DNA of 64,000 nt, taken from assembly GCF_001625305.1 (NCBI RefSeq), contig NW_017804431.1:601415-665414 (forward strand), written 5' to 3'. The stretch is from Branchiostoma belcheri (lineage: Eukaryota > Chordata > Leptocardii > Amphioxiformes > Branchiostomatidae). Shown piece after piece: positions 9,230 through 20,003 of the stretch. Below the pieces are notes generated by a model. It did no database searches. It saw nothing but the letters and a program-made list of their open reading frames with translations, and was not told the origin of the DNA. Every line of letters begins with the position of its first letter. Position 1 is the first letter of the stretch. Both the position numbers and the translations under genes were made by a program.

Positions 9230-10210
9230 GACTTTGCCACCAGAAGATCTGCTTGGAGATTATCCCAAGTCTCCTCGTTGTCTTGCTAGAGGAAAAAAAA
9301 CACAACAAGCAAATCATAATCCATCACTGGTTAGGCCATTTTAGCGAATTAACCGTTTGTTAGCAAGTTGAATATGGTGTGTCTTTTAGAATTATATCAT
9401 GGCAAAATACTAGTAAACGTTTTACAGAATACCCAGGAAAGCCATTTAACAATATTTATCGGATCTCTTTGGACGAATTTGGGTAGCCTGCAATTAACCT
9501 GACAAACTTGTTTAAGTGTATCATTTCTAGTTAAATTCATTGTCATCTGACACGTATGTCCATTCAACACTTAACACCATACGCAACAATGCTTTTAGCC
9601 CAATCTGTCCAATCTACGTATAGAATTGGCCAGTCTGTATGTATTTCCACACCGAAAGGTGGCGAATTTGATATTACCTTCCCACCACAGAAAGATCTCA
9701 TTGGAGATTACAGGAGGGTGCCTTTTACAATAGAGAGGGGGTGGAGGTAAATTGCAATCGGATCAAGATGGATTCTATACGTAGATTCTCCCCACCGAAA
9801 GATCTGCTTGGAGATTGCCCTCCCGCCCTTGCTCACGATTGAAGCCGGCAAAATAGATAGTGGATACAAAAATTCAGAGTTTTATTTGGTTACTATGAAC
9901 TACCCACCCAGTTTAATGCAAAGTGGCATAAATGAAACGAAGGCGTTTGACAAGTTTGATGCAGGTAATTAGCGATCCATTAGGACGTGCCGTCATCGAA
10001 CTTTTAGACTTTAGGAACAGACAATCGACATCTTCCTGGACTGGATGGCACAAAATGGCAATTTCTGTGGGTGCATTCTCGTGAGATAGTCTCGCTAAAT
10101 TGATTGCAATTTGCCTCCACCTCCTCTCTATAGCAAAAACATCCTCCCGCCCTTGGTCAGACTCACGATTGCAGCCGGCAAAATAGATAGTCGATACAAA
10201 CATTCATAAC
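9230..10210. repeat. Cluster of foldback-element ends and local duplications
   Basis: Partial ends of the AATCTCCAAGCAGATC family occur at about 9240-9265, 9688-9712 and 9789-9815 (for example GAAAGATCTGCTTGGAGAT). A unit containing CACGATTG-AGCCGGCAAAAT and AGATAGT-GATACAAA occurs at about 9820-9872 and again at 10140-10203. Part of the 54-bp repeat of 6.5 kb recurs at 9970-10033. No coding sequence is supported. Confidence 0.6.
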
Positions 10211-10361
10211 CTCCGAGATTTATTGCTCGATCGATAAGATCGCTGTCGCGGCAAATAACTCACCATGTGAGAAATCAAAGTGACATCTCTGGCCAGGTTG
10301 GTACATAACCGGGGGTCAGTGGGTGACATTTTGTCTGCCAAATTGCTCCTGTCCGTATTTA

Positions 10362-10698
10362 GGCCATGTTGATTTGATTATATGGATGACATCCTCTGGG
10401 ACCCCAAAACTGATGCGAGCTTGCGAATAAAAAATAAGTTTAAAAAAAAATCATTCTGAAATCTACATGGTCATGAAGGTTAAACAAATGACACAGAATA
10501 CGGTCTTTACATTTTCCTTTGATGTTGGCATTGTACAACATTGATATTGTCTAACAACTCTTTGTGTGCAAATTACGGTATATATTTGCTAATTTTGCAA
10601 CTGTTTTGTACGATTTACAGCATGGTTGAAAACTTCCTTTTTTTGCCGAAAATTCATGCACGCGTGGATGCCATCCATATAATCAAATCAACATGGCC
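10362..10698 (+). mobile_element. Harbinger-like MITE, GGCCATGTTGATTTG subfamily, copy 1
   Basis: The left end GGCCATGTTGATTTGATTA, followed by TATGGATGACATCC, is mirrored by a right end reading GATGCCATCCATATAATC, AAATCAACATGGCC. The left flank is TTA; the right flank is AGA, so a 3-bp target repeat is not preserved here. A second copy lies at 51969-52365. No transposase is encoded. Confidence 0.8.
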
Positions 10699-10862
10699 AG
10701 ATGCGGGGCGCCACACGCTTTCAACAAGAGGATGTCACAGGAGGTCAGAACCAGAAGCGGTCCGTGTCCCAGTTTGCCTTACATGGTATCGGGGCAAGCA
10801 GATTACATCTTGTCCTAGATTCAGAAGTGTATTGATGAATTCGCGACGCCGGGAGATCACTC

Positions 10863-11272
10863 AGAGTTACAGGGGGGAGGGGTTACTGGGGCTCCTTCAA
10901 GTCCTGTGATGTACACCGTGTAACTTTTCAAAGTCAATTGTAAATTTGACAAACAAGGTGTCACGACCACGGCAAGTGGTATCGTGAAACAGACACCCTT
11001 TTGAAATTAGTTTAGAAATCTGCAGCGGCAGAACACAGTTCATGATTTAGCATGAAAGTTCATCTGTGTTGGTACAAGTCATTATGAAATGACATTAAGA
11101 CTAAGCTTTAACTTCCAACACTTAAATTTGGGTAAGTCACAGTTCATGATGATTGGCATTTTCTTTTGAACTGTTAGCCAGGCTAGCAAGAAATTGTGGA
11201 ATACTATTGAGTTACTGGGGGGAGGGGTTACCGGGACTCCTTCAAGTCATGTACACCGTGTAACTTTTCAAA
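10863..11272 (+). repeat. Direct duplication GGGGGGAGGGGTTAC (10863-10933 and 11208-11272)
   Basis: Both copies read GAGTTAC-GGGGGGAGGGG, CTCCTTCAAGTC and GTACACCGTGTAACTTTTC, about 345 bp apart. The sequence in between is unique in the window. Confidence 0.8.
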
Positions 11273-11744
11273 GCACATCACAGTTCGTAATTATGGCAGA
11301 CAAACATACATACGTCAGTACAGGTCAAAACCTTGCCCCGAGGGGAACCAACTTGAACTCTCTCCATCTTCATGCATGCTTTCTGTATTATACGGTATAT
11401 AAATGGATAGCATCAGAGCGGGTTGCATATATTCATCTATGGTTTAGTAATATTCTTTGATGGTTATACAAACGTATTGGCAACCGTTGACCTCTATTGA
11501 AGGGAATTTATCCAACTTGAAAATTGCTGGTAAATTGCATTGAACGTCATCGTTTGATGAGTGCAAATAAGATTAAAAGTTGCTCAATGTCTATTAGTAA
11601 TCACATAGATGCATTCACAGCGTTCTATCCTTTGTGAAGACGGTTATTATCGTGTTAAATCGTCACGAAGGCAAATGGCCCTTCCTAATAGATTCCTCTT
11701 AATGCAATAACTAGCTCCTTGCCGGTGTAATACACTATTGATTA

Positions 11745-11885
11745 TCTAATTTGTAATGCTCTAATTCTGACCAAGATCTTTGGCCTTTGGCGTAATGCGA
11801 TCCCTTTGGGCTCTTATCTTCAGAGTAAATTCCTTGTATCAAATTAGCGGGAGCATCCGCGGGCCGCCAGAACGTACTCAATAAA
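11745..11885. promoter_or_regulatory. Candidate conserved non-coding block, copy A
   Basis: The block starting GCTCTAATTCTGACCAA, with TTTGGCCTTTGGCGTAATG and AAATTAGCGGGAGCATCCG, aligns by eye over about 135 bp with 12667-12805, although it lies in sequence free of known repeats. Such paired, diverged, homeodomain-site-rich (TAAT) blocks resemble duplicated enhancers. The function is inference. Confidence 0.3.
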
Positions 11886-12666
11886 CCGCTGAATCGTGAA
11901 GGAGAGGTACTGAGGGTATATAATTCGTGCTTAGAGAAAAACCAAACTTTACTTATCCTTAAAAAGGTCTTGAAAACCATGTGTTTTTTTGTCTTGTAGT
12001 CAACCATAAAATGGGTATGGATTTTAAAAGTTGTCAGTACAGTTGCCTTTGGTATTTTACAAAGGATGCTGCATTTATCCATACATTTTTTGCATACAAC
12101 AACCTTGAAGTAATTTTTGCAATCATGGCATGCACACAGCACACATGATAATCGTCGTTTAATATCATGTTTGCCTCCTGACAATACATGTACTAAAACG
12201 GGCTGTTAGTGCTCTCTATTGTCTCTTATCCACAACATCTGTGCAAGTTGAGGTCTTGCACCACTGCCTACAAGTTTCTGCTTGGCCTCTTCTCGCATAC
12301 ACAATGCTAGGTAATCCTATGTGATTTCCTTGCACCGGTACTACAAAAAATTTGCTTCGACGCATTGCCTCAATGGAGATGATGAGGCAGTTTTCATTGT
12401 ATATAGCAGAGGGGATTCATTCCTCTAGCTAACCGACATCTCGCACACAGTATCCCTCAGTAAGACACCTGGAGCCGCATAGTTCCCGTTTAGAAGTTTT
12501 ATTCAACCTGTCACAGGTAGTTTTCATTGGTTGCCTCCCACTCATAACTGAAGGATGAGAAAACTTCACCCCGAAGACAAAACAGGCTAATATAATTGAT
12601 TTTGAACCTCGTTATTCGTCAATTTCTAATTGCAGAGATATAACAATATTAATGGTCCTATTTGCT

Positions 12667-12805
12667 GCGCTCTAATTCTGTCCAACTTCCTTTGGCCTTA
12701 AGCATTATTCAATTCTCATGGTGGCTCATTGTCGAGGTGAATTCTTAGGATCCAATTAAGGAAGTTTTCCTGGGCCAGCAAGGCCCATTTAATCTGCGCC
12801 CTGAG
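12667..12805. promoter_or_regulatory. Candidate conserved non-coding block, copy B
   Basis: GCTCTAATTCTGTCCAA, CCTTTGGCCTTAAGC, GTGAATTCTTAGGATCCAAT and TCCTGGGCC follow the same order and spacing as copy A at 11745-11885. No ORF spans it and no mobile-element end is seen next to it. Confidence 0.3.
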
Positions 12806-13420
12806 AGCTGCTTTCATGAACTGTCGACTTGCATTTCAATTAGGTATCCCCTAATGTGTTTTTTTTTTCAATTTCTTCATTGCACTATTTCAAATGTACA
12901 TCAGCAGGGGGGTGGAATAACTACTTCCCCCTGAATTGAGTACCATTTGTCACATAAAAAAATGAGAGACAATACATGAACATCTAAATGAGGTATATAC
13001 AAAGGCATATACAAAGTAATTGAAATATATACAATGTCCATACTGATTGCATCCAGTCAAGTCAGGTTCAGTTTATATTGAAGACCCAGAAGGTGAGTTA
13101 TTGTAAAGTCTTGTTGTTTCAGGAACTGGGGTGATTAAGGGATATGTGAATTTGCTTCTATTGTAGTGTTGCTATCTACGACACGCAGTCAATGATTTTT
13201 TTGCAAATCTTTTTGGAATTGACACACCACGTCTCAACCCAAAGTACATGTATTTGGGAAATCTGCAACATAGAATCAAACGTGAATGATGAGTACATCC
13301 GTTGTCAACATAGCCCAAACATGTGCCCAGTTCAGGTCTTTGCAAATCTTTTAGACGAATTGTATCCTTCCATTGAGTATTCTAGCACGGTACAAAGACT
13401 GAACGGAACAAACCCTCTAA
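12806..13420. other. Intergenic, no feature seen
   Basis: AT-rich sequence between the non-coding block and the tandem array. No exon, RNA gene or repeat was recognised. Confidence 0.4.
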
Positions 13421-13423
13421 GCT

Positions 13424-14392
13424 GAAGAAATACATATAGACAAAAGGCATAGTTGTGTATAGCAAATCTATGTAATGAGTACTACAATGGGTGTATTTTC
13501 CATGTATGTGATTATGTAATTTTAATGTTTGAGCCTTGGAAGATTAGCCCTGCAGGGCTAAAAGGCTCAGAAAGAAATGAAAAACTAACTTATGTCATGT
13601 ACATGAACATTTTCTGCCCAAATGGTCTTATTACGCGTACTATCTGGAAAGACAGGAAGCAGGGGCGTCCAACAAGGCAATATTGCCCACAGTAATAACG
13701 TTCCTGCAGACCGTACAACAATTGGAAAAAGAAGCACATGGAAGGAGAAATACATACAGACAAAGACATAGTTGGGTAAAGCAAATCTATGTAATGAGTA
13801 CTACGATGAGTGTATTTTCCATGTATGTGATTATGTAATTTTAATGTTTGAGCCTTTGAAGATTAGCCCTGCAGGGCTAAAAGGCTCAGAAAGAAATGAA
13901 ATACTAAAGAGCCCATATATAGCCTCTCGTCGATGTAACTTATGCCATGTACATGAACATTTTCTGCCCAAATGGTCTTATTACGCGTACTATCTGGAAA
14001 GACAGGAAGCAGGGGCGTCCAACAAGGCAATATTGCCCTCAGTAATAACGTTCCTGCAGACCGTACAGCAATTGGAAAAAGAAGCACATGGAAGGAGAAA
14101 TACATACAGACAAAGACATAGTTGGGTAAAGCAAATCTATGTAATGAGTACTACAATGGGTGTATTTTCCATGTATGTGATTATGTAATTTTAATGTTTG
14201 AGCCATGGAAGATTAGCCCTGCAGGGCTAAAAGGCTCATAAAGAAATGAAAAACTAACTTATGTCATGTACATGAGCATTTTCTGCCCAAATGGTCTTAT
14301 TACGCGTACTATCTGGAACGACAGGAAGCAGGGGGCGCCCAACAAGGCAATATTGCCCAACGTAATAACGTTCCTTCCGACCGCACAGCAAT
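13424..14392 (+). repeat. Tandem array, 319/350-bp unit built from a LINE 3' end
   Basis: AGCAAATCTATGTAATGAG begins units at 13461, 13780 and 14130. Copy 2 is longer because of a 31-bp insertion around 13906-13936. Each unit includes the palindrome TTAGCCCTGCAGGGCTAA and GCCTTGGAAGATTAG. The same text appears in inverse at 25530-25610, directly after a LINE ORF end, so the unit is at least partly a LINE 3' UTR. ORFs running through it on both strands are by-products of the repetition. Confidence 0.85.
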
Positions 14393-14427
14393 GATCCGCT
14401 CCAACCACGCCTTATCAGCGGCACAGC

Positions 14428-14840
14428 TCGGAGCATGCAGAATCCTGCAGGTCAAGCTTGACTAAGGCCCCCATTCCACTAACTGGCGCTCTCACGGCGC
14501 GCTCTCTGCGACCTGAAATTGGCGAGAGCGCAGAGAGAGCGCCAAGGTCGCCACGACAGTAAAACCGACTGACCACACATGATTGATCATGCAGCTTTCC
14601 TGCTCATCAAGACAGCGTCAGTGGCTTTTTTGGCCCCCATTCCACTTAGTGGCGCTCTCTCTGCGACCTGAAATTGGCCAGAGCGCGGAGAGAGCGCCAA
14701 ACACGAAACACGTGGAATCTCTACGGACGGCGACCTCTCTGCGCGACCAAAAACTCACATGTCAGCAACGTTTCTGAGCGATCAACGAATCCCTAGCTCA
14801 CCCAGAGCATGCAGAATTCTACAGGTCAAGCCTGACTAAC
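14428..14840 (+). repeat. Two GC-rich hairpins between 35-bp direct repeats
   Basis: GGCCCCCATTCCACT, followed by a palindrome of the form GGCGCTCTC..GAGAGAGCGCC, occurs at about 14466-14552 and again at about 14632-14700. The pair is bracketed by GAGCATGCAGAATCCTGCAG (14431 on) and GAGCATGCAGAATTCTACAG (14805 on), both followed by GTCAAGC-TGACTAA. This could be a nested foldback element whose borders are the direct repeats. Confidence 0.65.
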
Positions 14841-14899
14841 CGGAATGTCACGGTTAGATCCGGCGTGGTTTATACCAGCCTAGTCGGCGCCTTACGGCT

Positions 14900-15235
14900 T
14901 TTACATAGAAAGAAAGCATATATGAGTATCTGCTTTTGGCAAAGGTCAATATCACCTTTGAAACATTAGTATATATTTCTATAAATAGTGTTAAATTTGA
15001 ACAAAGAAAGACAGCATATATGCCGACTGAGTATCTGCTTTTGAAAAAGGTCAATATCACTTTTGAAACATTAGTATATATATAAATAGTTCTAAACTTC
15101 AAAATCTTAGATAGGTCGAAGGTGGTCGCCTTACAGAAAGAAGAAGAAGAAGAACAAAGAAAGGCAGCATATATGCCGAGTGGATATGTGTCGTTTCACA
15201 AAGGTCAATATCAATGTTGAAACATTAGTAGACTG
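14900..15235 (+). repeat. Three diverged tandem units with AGCATATATG
   Basis: GAAAG-AGCATATATG and AAGGTCAATATCAC-TTTGAAAC, then ATTAGTATATAT, occur at about 14907, 15007 and 15160, with spacings of roughly 100 and 150 bp. The third unit runs straight into the RTE-type 3' tail at 15228. Confidence 0.7.
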
Positions 15236-15340
15236 TGGAAACTGAAACTTGGCTTGGAGGGCCTGGAACTTATTTCAGCAATGAACGACAAGCAGTTCTT
15301 TGTCCGCTCCACCACTTCGGAGGATGAATGATGATAAAGT
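15228..15340 (+). mobile_element. RTE-type LINE 3' tail, copy 1
   Basis: TTTCAGCAATGAACGACAAG, CAGTTCTTTGTCCGCTCCAC and TTCGGAGGATGAATGATGAT match the tails at 31829-31958 and, inverted, at 60391-60530. The copy ends in a short TGATGA run, typical of LINEs that end in microsatellites. Confidence 0.75.
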
Positions 15341-15834
15341 AATTCCATCGTAATATGACGAAGGATATTGTTACTAAAAAGGCAACAAACTTTTTTGACA
15401 TGTCTTATTTGACGTATCTTATTTCCCAAGTGGCAATGTTAACGCCATGTGGATTGGGATGTCAAGTAGTGACGGGATTGAATACTTTACTTCATTACTG
15501 TTGTACACAGATATTAACAAACAAGGCAGATGTTTGTTTAATGTCATGTAAACTAATTATTGTCATGAGTGTTTCAGAAAAATAATATGTATGGTTTCAT
15601 CAATTTCGCCACAGGGTAGGAAACGCCGGATAATTAACGGTTTGTTTGTGTTTTGTTAACATTTTCCGCACAAATTTGCATTCTTAAATAAAACATAATT
15701 AAAAACATTGGTCTAATAATTTTCAGGCAGTAATTCAATACATACCGAATTCATAACACACAGTTCTCAAACAAACAATACGTGAAATACATGAAGTAAG
15801 TTACTTCAAATTGAATGGATCTAAACATTTAGTT
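15341..15834. other. Intergenic, no feature seen
   Basis: AT-rich sequence between the RTE-type tail and the next tandem array. No gene or repeat recognised. Confidence 0.4.
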
Positions 15835-17130
15835 TCTTAAAATATTGAAGTATGCAATGGAAAACCACACCCAACACAGCCACACAACTAGAAGTCCATG
15901 TGCACACTACTCTCTGGTACTTTCTTCCGGGATGAAAGAAACACTTGGCTGCTACCCTGGTTACCAAACCCATTTTAGCTCCCGAGTCCTACATCCTCTC
16001 CGCAAATAGGAGGATGTATAGGAGCCTGTCCGTCCGCCAAACCAGCAGGCCGCCGCCCAACCCCGACACGTCCACCAGAGTGGTTCTGCATAAAGAGACA
16101 CTAGTCTTGTTATCAAACAATACGTGAAATACAGAAAGTACTAAAGTTACTACAAATTAAACAAATCTAAACATTTACTAGTAATTTGTCAAAATATTAA
16201 AGAATGAAAAACCACACCCTAGACAACCACAACAATCTTGTACTTCCTCCACTTGGCTGCATAAGAAGTATACATTTCTCCAATGACCCATCTATGTACG
16301 AGTGTACCTTGGGTCTGTTCCAAAGTTTGTTCCAAGATGTCCCAAAGCTACGCTCAGCATCGATTCTCGCCATCCTAAGTGAGGCAAATAGGAGGATGTA
16401 GGACTTGGGAGCTAAAATAAGTTTGGTAACAAGGCTACTTGGCTGCATGAAGAAACACTTGTTAACAAAAAAAAAAGGGAAATACAGAAAATACTAATGT
16501 TACTAAAAATTACTAGTTACTACAAATTAAACAAATCTAAACAAAGTAGTTTGTCAAAATATTAAAGCATGGAAAACCACACCCAAGCCAACCACAACAA
16601 TTTTGTACTTCCTCCACTTGGCTGCATGAGAGGTATACATTTCTCGAATGACCCATCTATGTACGAGTGTACCTTGGGTCTGTTCCAAACTTTGTTCCAA
16701 GATGTCCCAAAGCTACGCTCAGCATCGATTCTCGCCATCCTAAGTGAGGCAAATAGAAGGATGTAGGACTTGGGAGCTAAAACAGGTTTGGTAACCAGGC
16801 TACTTGGCTGCATGAAGAAACACTTGTTATCAAACAAACAATACGTGAAATACAGAAAGTACTAAACTTACTAAAAATTACTACAGATTAAACAAATCTT
16901 AACATTTATTAGTAGTTTTAGAAAATATTAAAGCATGGAAAACCACAGCCAAAACAACCACAACAATTTTGTACTTCCTCCACTTGGCTGCATGAGAGGT
17001 ATACATTTCTCCAATGACCCATCTATGCACGGGTGTACCTTGGGCCTGTTCCAAAATTTGCTCCAAGATGTCCCTAAGCTACGGTCGGCATCGATTCCCC
17101 TCATCCTAGGGGAGGCAATACGTGAGTGAA
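15835..17130 (+). repeat. Tandem array, about 365-bp unit, 3.5 copies
   Basis: The anchor GAAAACCACA-CC recurs at about 15860, 16207, 16572 and 16938 (last spacings 365 and 366). Copies share CCTCCACTTGGCTGCAT, GACCCATCTATGTACGAG and AAGATGTCCCAAAGC. Each of the three full units carries a 60-90 codon ORF on both strands. Differences between copies change amino acids about as often as chance would predict in either frame, so I see no sign of selection for protein. Copy 0 (15835-16110) is internally rearranged. Confidence 0.85.
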
Positions 17131-17410
17131 GCAAGGCTGGAGCCATTTGCTGAACACGGAATCACGCAATGGGGAAAACCAGATGACTCTCCGAAAGAGT
17201 GCTGCAAACCCGCGTGAAGGTGATTAAGACCCCGATGGTCTCTTGGATTGAGAGAAAATGCGCATCCGGATTTTCCTGGTAGACCACAGAGAAAACAGGA
17301 GCACGGGAATTAACCTACTTCTGATGATCAACTGCATACATCAATGTTGTAACTCACAGTCTATACGTGCTGATCCTAAACGCTGCCCGATTTGCTATCG
17401 TGTCTGGATG

Positions 17411-17599
17411 TTAGTCTCCACCAGACTCCTTTGCAGGCTGAATAAATAGTAGAAATCGGCTAAGGGGAACATCATTGGCCACAGGAGTTGGCCGGCCATA
17501 GAGGGTCCAGCTTGCCGGCCAACTCCTCTGAACAATGATGTTCCCCTTAGCCGATTTCTACTATTTATTCAGCCTGCAAAGGAGTCTGGTGGAGACTAC
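17411..17599. mobile_element. Long-arm foldback MITE, 7-8 bp target repeat
   Basis: Inverted arms of about 85 bp start TAGTCTCCACCAGACTCC and are almost identical, enclosing a spacer of about 15 bp near 17505. The arms include TAGAAATCGGCTAAGGGG. CTGGATG flanks both sides (17404-17410 and 17600-17606). The element resembles 57234-57398 in both its outer end (TAGCCTCTACCAGGC) and an inner block (TAGAAATCGGC). Confidence 0.85.
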
Positions 17600-17606
17600 C
17601 TGGATG

Positions 17607-18540
17607 CGGTATGTCCAGGACCTGTCAAATAACGTAGCCTCCTTTCTTGACAGCCTTAATGTGTTCCGGTTTTGAGGCTGAGGGGTTTTTGACTGGTTTA
17701 TTGTTATTTGCTCTTGTCATTGAGGGACCAAAGAGAAGAACTATGCCTCAAACTCGCTAAAAAAGATAACCCCCGAACTCCTACCCTCCAAGGTAGGGGA
17801 ACTCTCTGGAAGACAAGCAAGTAATTCCGAGAAGTTGAAAACTGTTTAAATCTGGACCAATAGATATAAGAATTCCCCAGTGCCGTATCCAGTCCGCATA
17901 CTGAACAATACACAACAAACCAGTTAGTTGTCATTTCCGATACAAAGGCACGAGTCAGTCAATAAATACGATATCACTTTTGAGTTAATTTCTGGATTGA
18001 TCTTAGTTCTTCTTGTCATAGAAAAATACAGCATCTGACACGTCTGAATACCGCGTTTCATACAGCATTAAGAATCTACACCTCCCCTTATCATAACTCG
18101 ATGACATAGACCATAGTTAACTTTCTTGACAGAGTTTATCATTTCTGGATTGATCTTTCGTCTTCCCGTCACGGGGACATGCAAAATCTGACACCAGTGT
18201 CTCCCCCATCGCCTTAGCTGGCTTGAAACTGTCAAACACTCCCTTACACACCTGGGGCAAAATTCACAACGGGACCACCACCAATAACATGTTATCGTTT
18301 AGCCGTAAGCCATGGATGGTATCTCATATATTAGGTCACATACATGTATGACGATAATCTGTAAAATTGCTGTCAATAGCTGCCACAAGGGTGACGATAG
18401 TAATCCTGCAGGCATCGCTGCCTTGCGTGATCGATTGAAGAGGCGTACGAGAAACATCTGATACAAGGCAGCTTACGTATCAAACTGGCTATTGAAAAAG
18501 ACTCTTGTATTACACAAGTAACTTAAGAACTGACGTTTGG
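17607..18540. other. Intergenic, no gene seen
   Basis: Unique-looking sequence. TTTCTGGATTGATCTT recurs at about 17989 and 18150, with TTCTTGACAG nearby, suggesting an old local duplication. Nothing else was recognised. Confidence 0.4.
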
Positions 18541-18550
18541 GAACCAGTCA

Positions 18551-18600
18551 GAATTGCCCTGAGGAAGGTGACAGACGGTCACCGAAACGTCGGCTGAATA
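18551..18600 (+). ncRNA. Hammerhead-ribozyme-like motif 1 (complete core)
   Basis: Stem I can form from GCC (18556-18558) and GGC (18592-18594), directly flanking the core. CTGAGGA (18559-18565) fits C-U-G-A-N-G-A. Stem II is GGTGAC (18567-18572) with GTCACC (18578-18583) and loop AGACG. GAAACGTC (18584-18591) supplies GAA, a minimal stem III (A-CG-T) and the C at the expected cleavage site. One extra A (18566) lies before stem II. Such minimal hammerheads are known from Penelope-like retroelements and related elements. Activity is not shown. Confidence 0.5.
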
Positions 18601-19378
18601 AACCTATTGGACATGTAAAAAGAATATCTTTATTCAGTGACTTACCAACCTGATAAAAATATTCAGGGCAAATGGCTTTTGGCTTGAAACATGCACATAG
18701 TAATATTTGATTTTTCGTTACTCAATAAAAAAAGATAGATAAGATAAAGGCCAGAATTATTCCATTTCCAGTGAATGTTCATATTATTTATTATCTCTAT
18801 GTTTAATCACTTGATTGTCTACATGTATGTCCTTTGCAACTTGTTCTGTTGGGCTACCTTGGAAATCAGTTGTCCTAAACTGAAGGTACCACCCAACCGT
18901 TTTTATGATTAATAAATAAATAAATGTGATGATGAGCACAAATATATGAACTTTAAGATGGTAGATACATTTCAACAAGTATGGAGTATCATATTTCTTA
19001 TTTGACATCAAACATTTTGACTAGTATGCTAATGCGTACAAGCAGAGTTGAATTCTTTCAGAACTGAGAGGTGAAAACATTGCTTCTGCATATTAAAGTT
19101 TTCCACTTATCAAGTTCCAAGGTTACATCGATAAGCAATCTATTGATCTTTGACCCGTTTTGTTTTTCCTACTCGGAGGCAGTTTTGAGAAAGCAGTGGA
19201 CGTGGCCTAACGCATGTTTAACCCTGTTGGAGTAACAAGCATAACTGATCACATGCAAAAGTTGACCTTAGAGAACTTGGGCAGCACTTTTACACTTCAT
19301 GTATTGATTAAAAGTCGTCTGGCAGACGAGCTGTTGTCGATTCTTGTTATTCCCCCAAGACCGTCTTGTCAAAGTTGG
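18601..19378. other. Intergenic, retroelement remnant then plain sequence
   Basis: Directly after the hammerhead-like motif, GAATATCTTTATTCAGTG and AACCTGATAAAAATATTC look like the rest of a decayed retroelement end. The remainder is AT-rich with no gene recognised. Confidence 0.4.
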
Positions 19379-19723
19379 TAAGGCACAACTGTAAGGCCAC
19401 AACAAGTAATTTTTATGGATGACACCAAAGATGTGTGTTGCCATGCCGGAAGGCGGATGGCAGATAGCTATGAAGAGAAGGGACAAGGCAAGACTCTGAT
19501 TTAATGTTTTGTTACTTAATACTTTGATGCAGTGATATGTGATGCTGGCTGTGTACATGTGATGTTGCCACTGAATCAAAACGATTTGTACAATGATTGA
19601 GTAAAAATTTTAAAATGTATGAACCTTGTTTTTTTTCGGCCGCCTGTTTTTTTTTCGCCCGATCGCATTAGATTTGTAGTCTGTGGAGAAATTTACGTGC
19701 AGTGGCCTAAGGCACAGCTGTAA
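19379..19723 (+). mobile_element. Harbinger-like MITE copy (19395-19707) with 16-bp flanking repeats
   Basis: Ends GGCCACAACAAGTAATTTTT, ATGGATGAC and ACGTGCAGTGGCC form imperfect inverted termini, flanked by TAA on both sides. The flanking identity is longer than 3 bp: TAAGGCACAACTGTAA (19379-19394) and TAAGGCACAGCTGTAA (19708-19723). The interior includes CATGCCGGAAGGCGGATGG, shared with the copies at 24.4 and 44.0 kb. No transposase is encoded. Confidence 0.8.
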
Positions 19724-19887
19724 GGGAGGGATGCTGACAGGGTGGTATTTCCCACAGGGATAATAAACGGGGATACTAACAGGAGCTTTCTGACTTATTT
19801 GCATCATCTTGTCTTGACTTGTCTGACTTTAGTTCCCTTTTCGACTTCCAAAAAAATTGTCTTCACTTTATTTGCATATCAATCAAT

Positions 19888-20003
19888 AGCTTGTGCTTAT
19901 AAACCTGCATTTCTCCTCTGGTCTCTCAGTCACTGACGAAAGCTATTCGATACTAGCTGAAATGTCTGACCTCCGTCGACAGTTTGGTCCCAAAATCATA
20001 TCC
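19888..20003 (+). mobile_element. Hammerhead-foldback element, 5' part (interrupted by LINE)
   Basis: GCTTGTGCTTATAAACCTGC, TTTCTCCTCTGGTCTCTCAG and a core CTGACGA (19933-19939) are followed by stem AGCTA/TAGCT, then GAAATGTC and TGACC. GTCA (19929-19932) can pair with TGAC (19967-19970) as stem I. The arm CCCAAAATCATATCC ends abruptly at 20003, where LINE sequence begins. The arm resumes at about 20661 with CCAGTTGCTTGAGTAACT. Confidence 0.7.

Noticed and set aside
13453..14436. ORFs of 60-138 codons in the 13-14 kb array
   Set aside because: They run through LINE 3' UTR-derived tandem units; both strands are open and the palindrome is included.
13424..17130. CRISPR-like array
   Set aside because: Repeats are 319-366 bp, adjacent and without short unique spacers; the context is an animal genome.
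18580..18600. Reading the GAAACGTCGGCTGAATAAA region as the end of a protein-coding frame
   Set aside because: The conserved feature across copies is base pairing and the CTGANGA/GAAA core rather than a reading frame.
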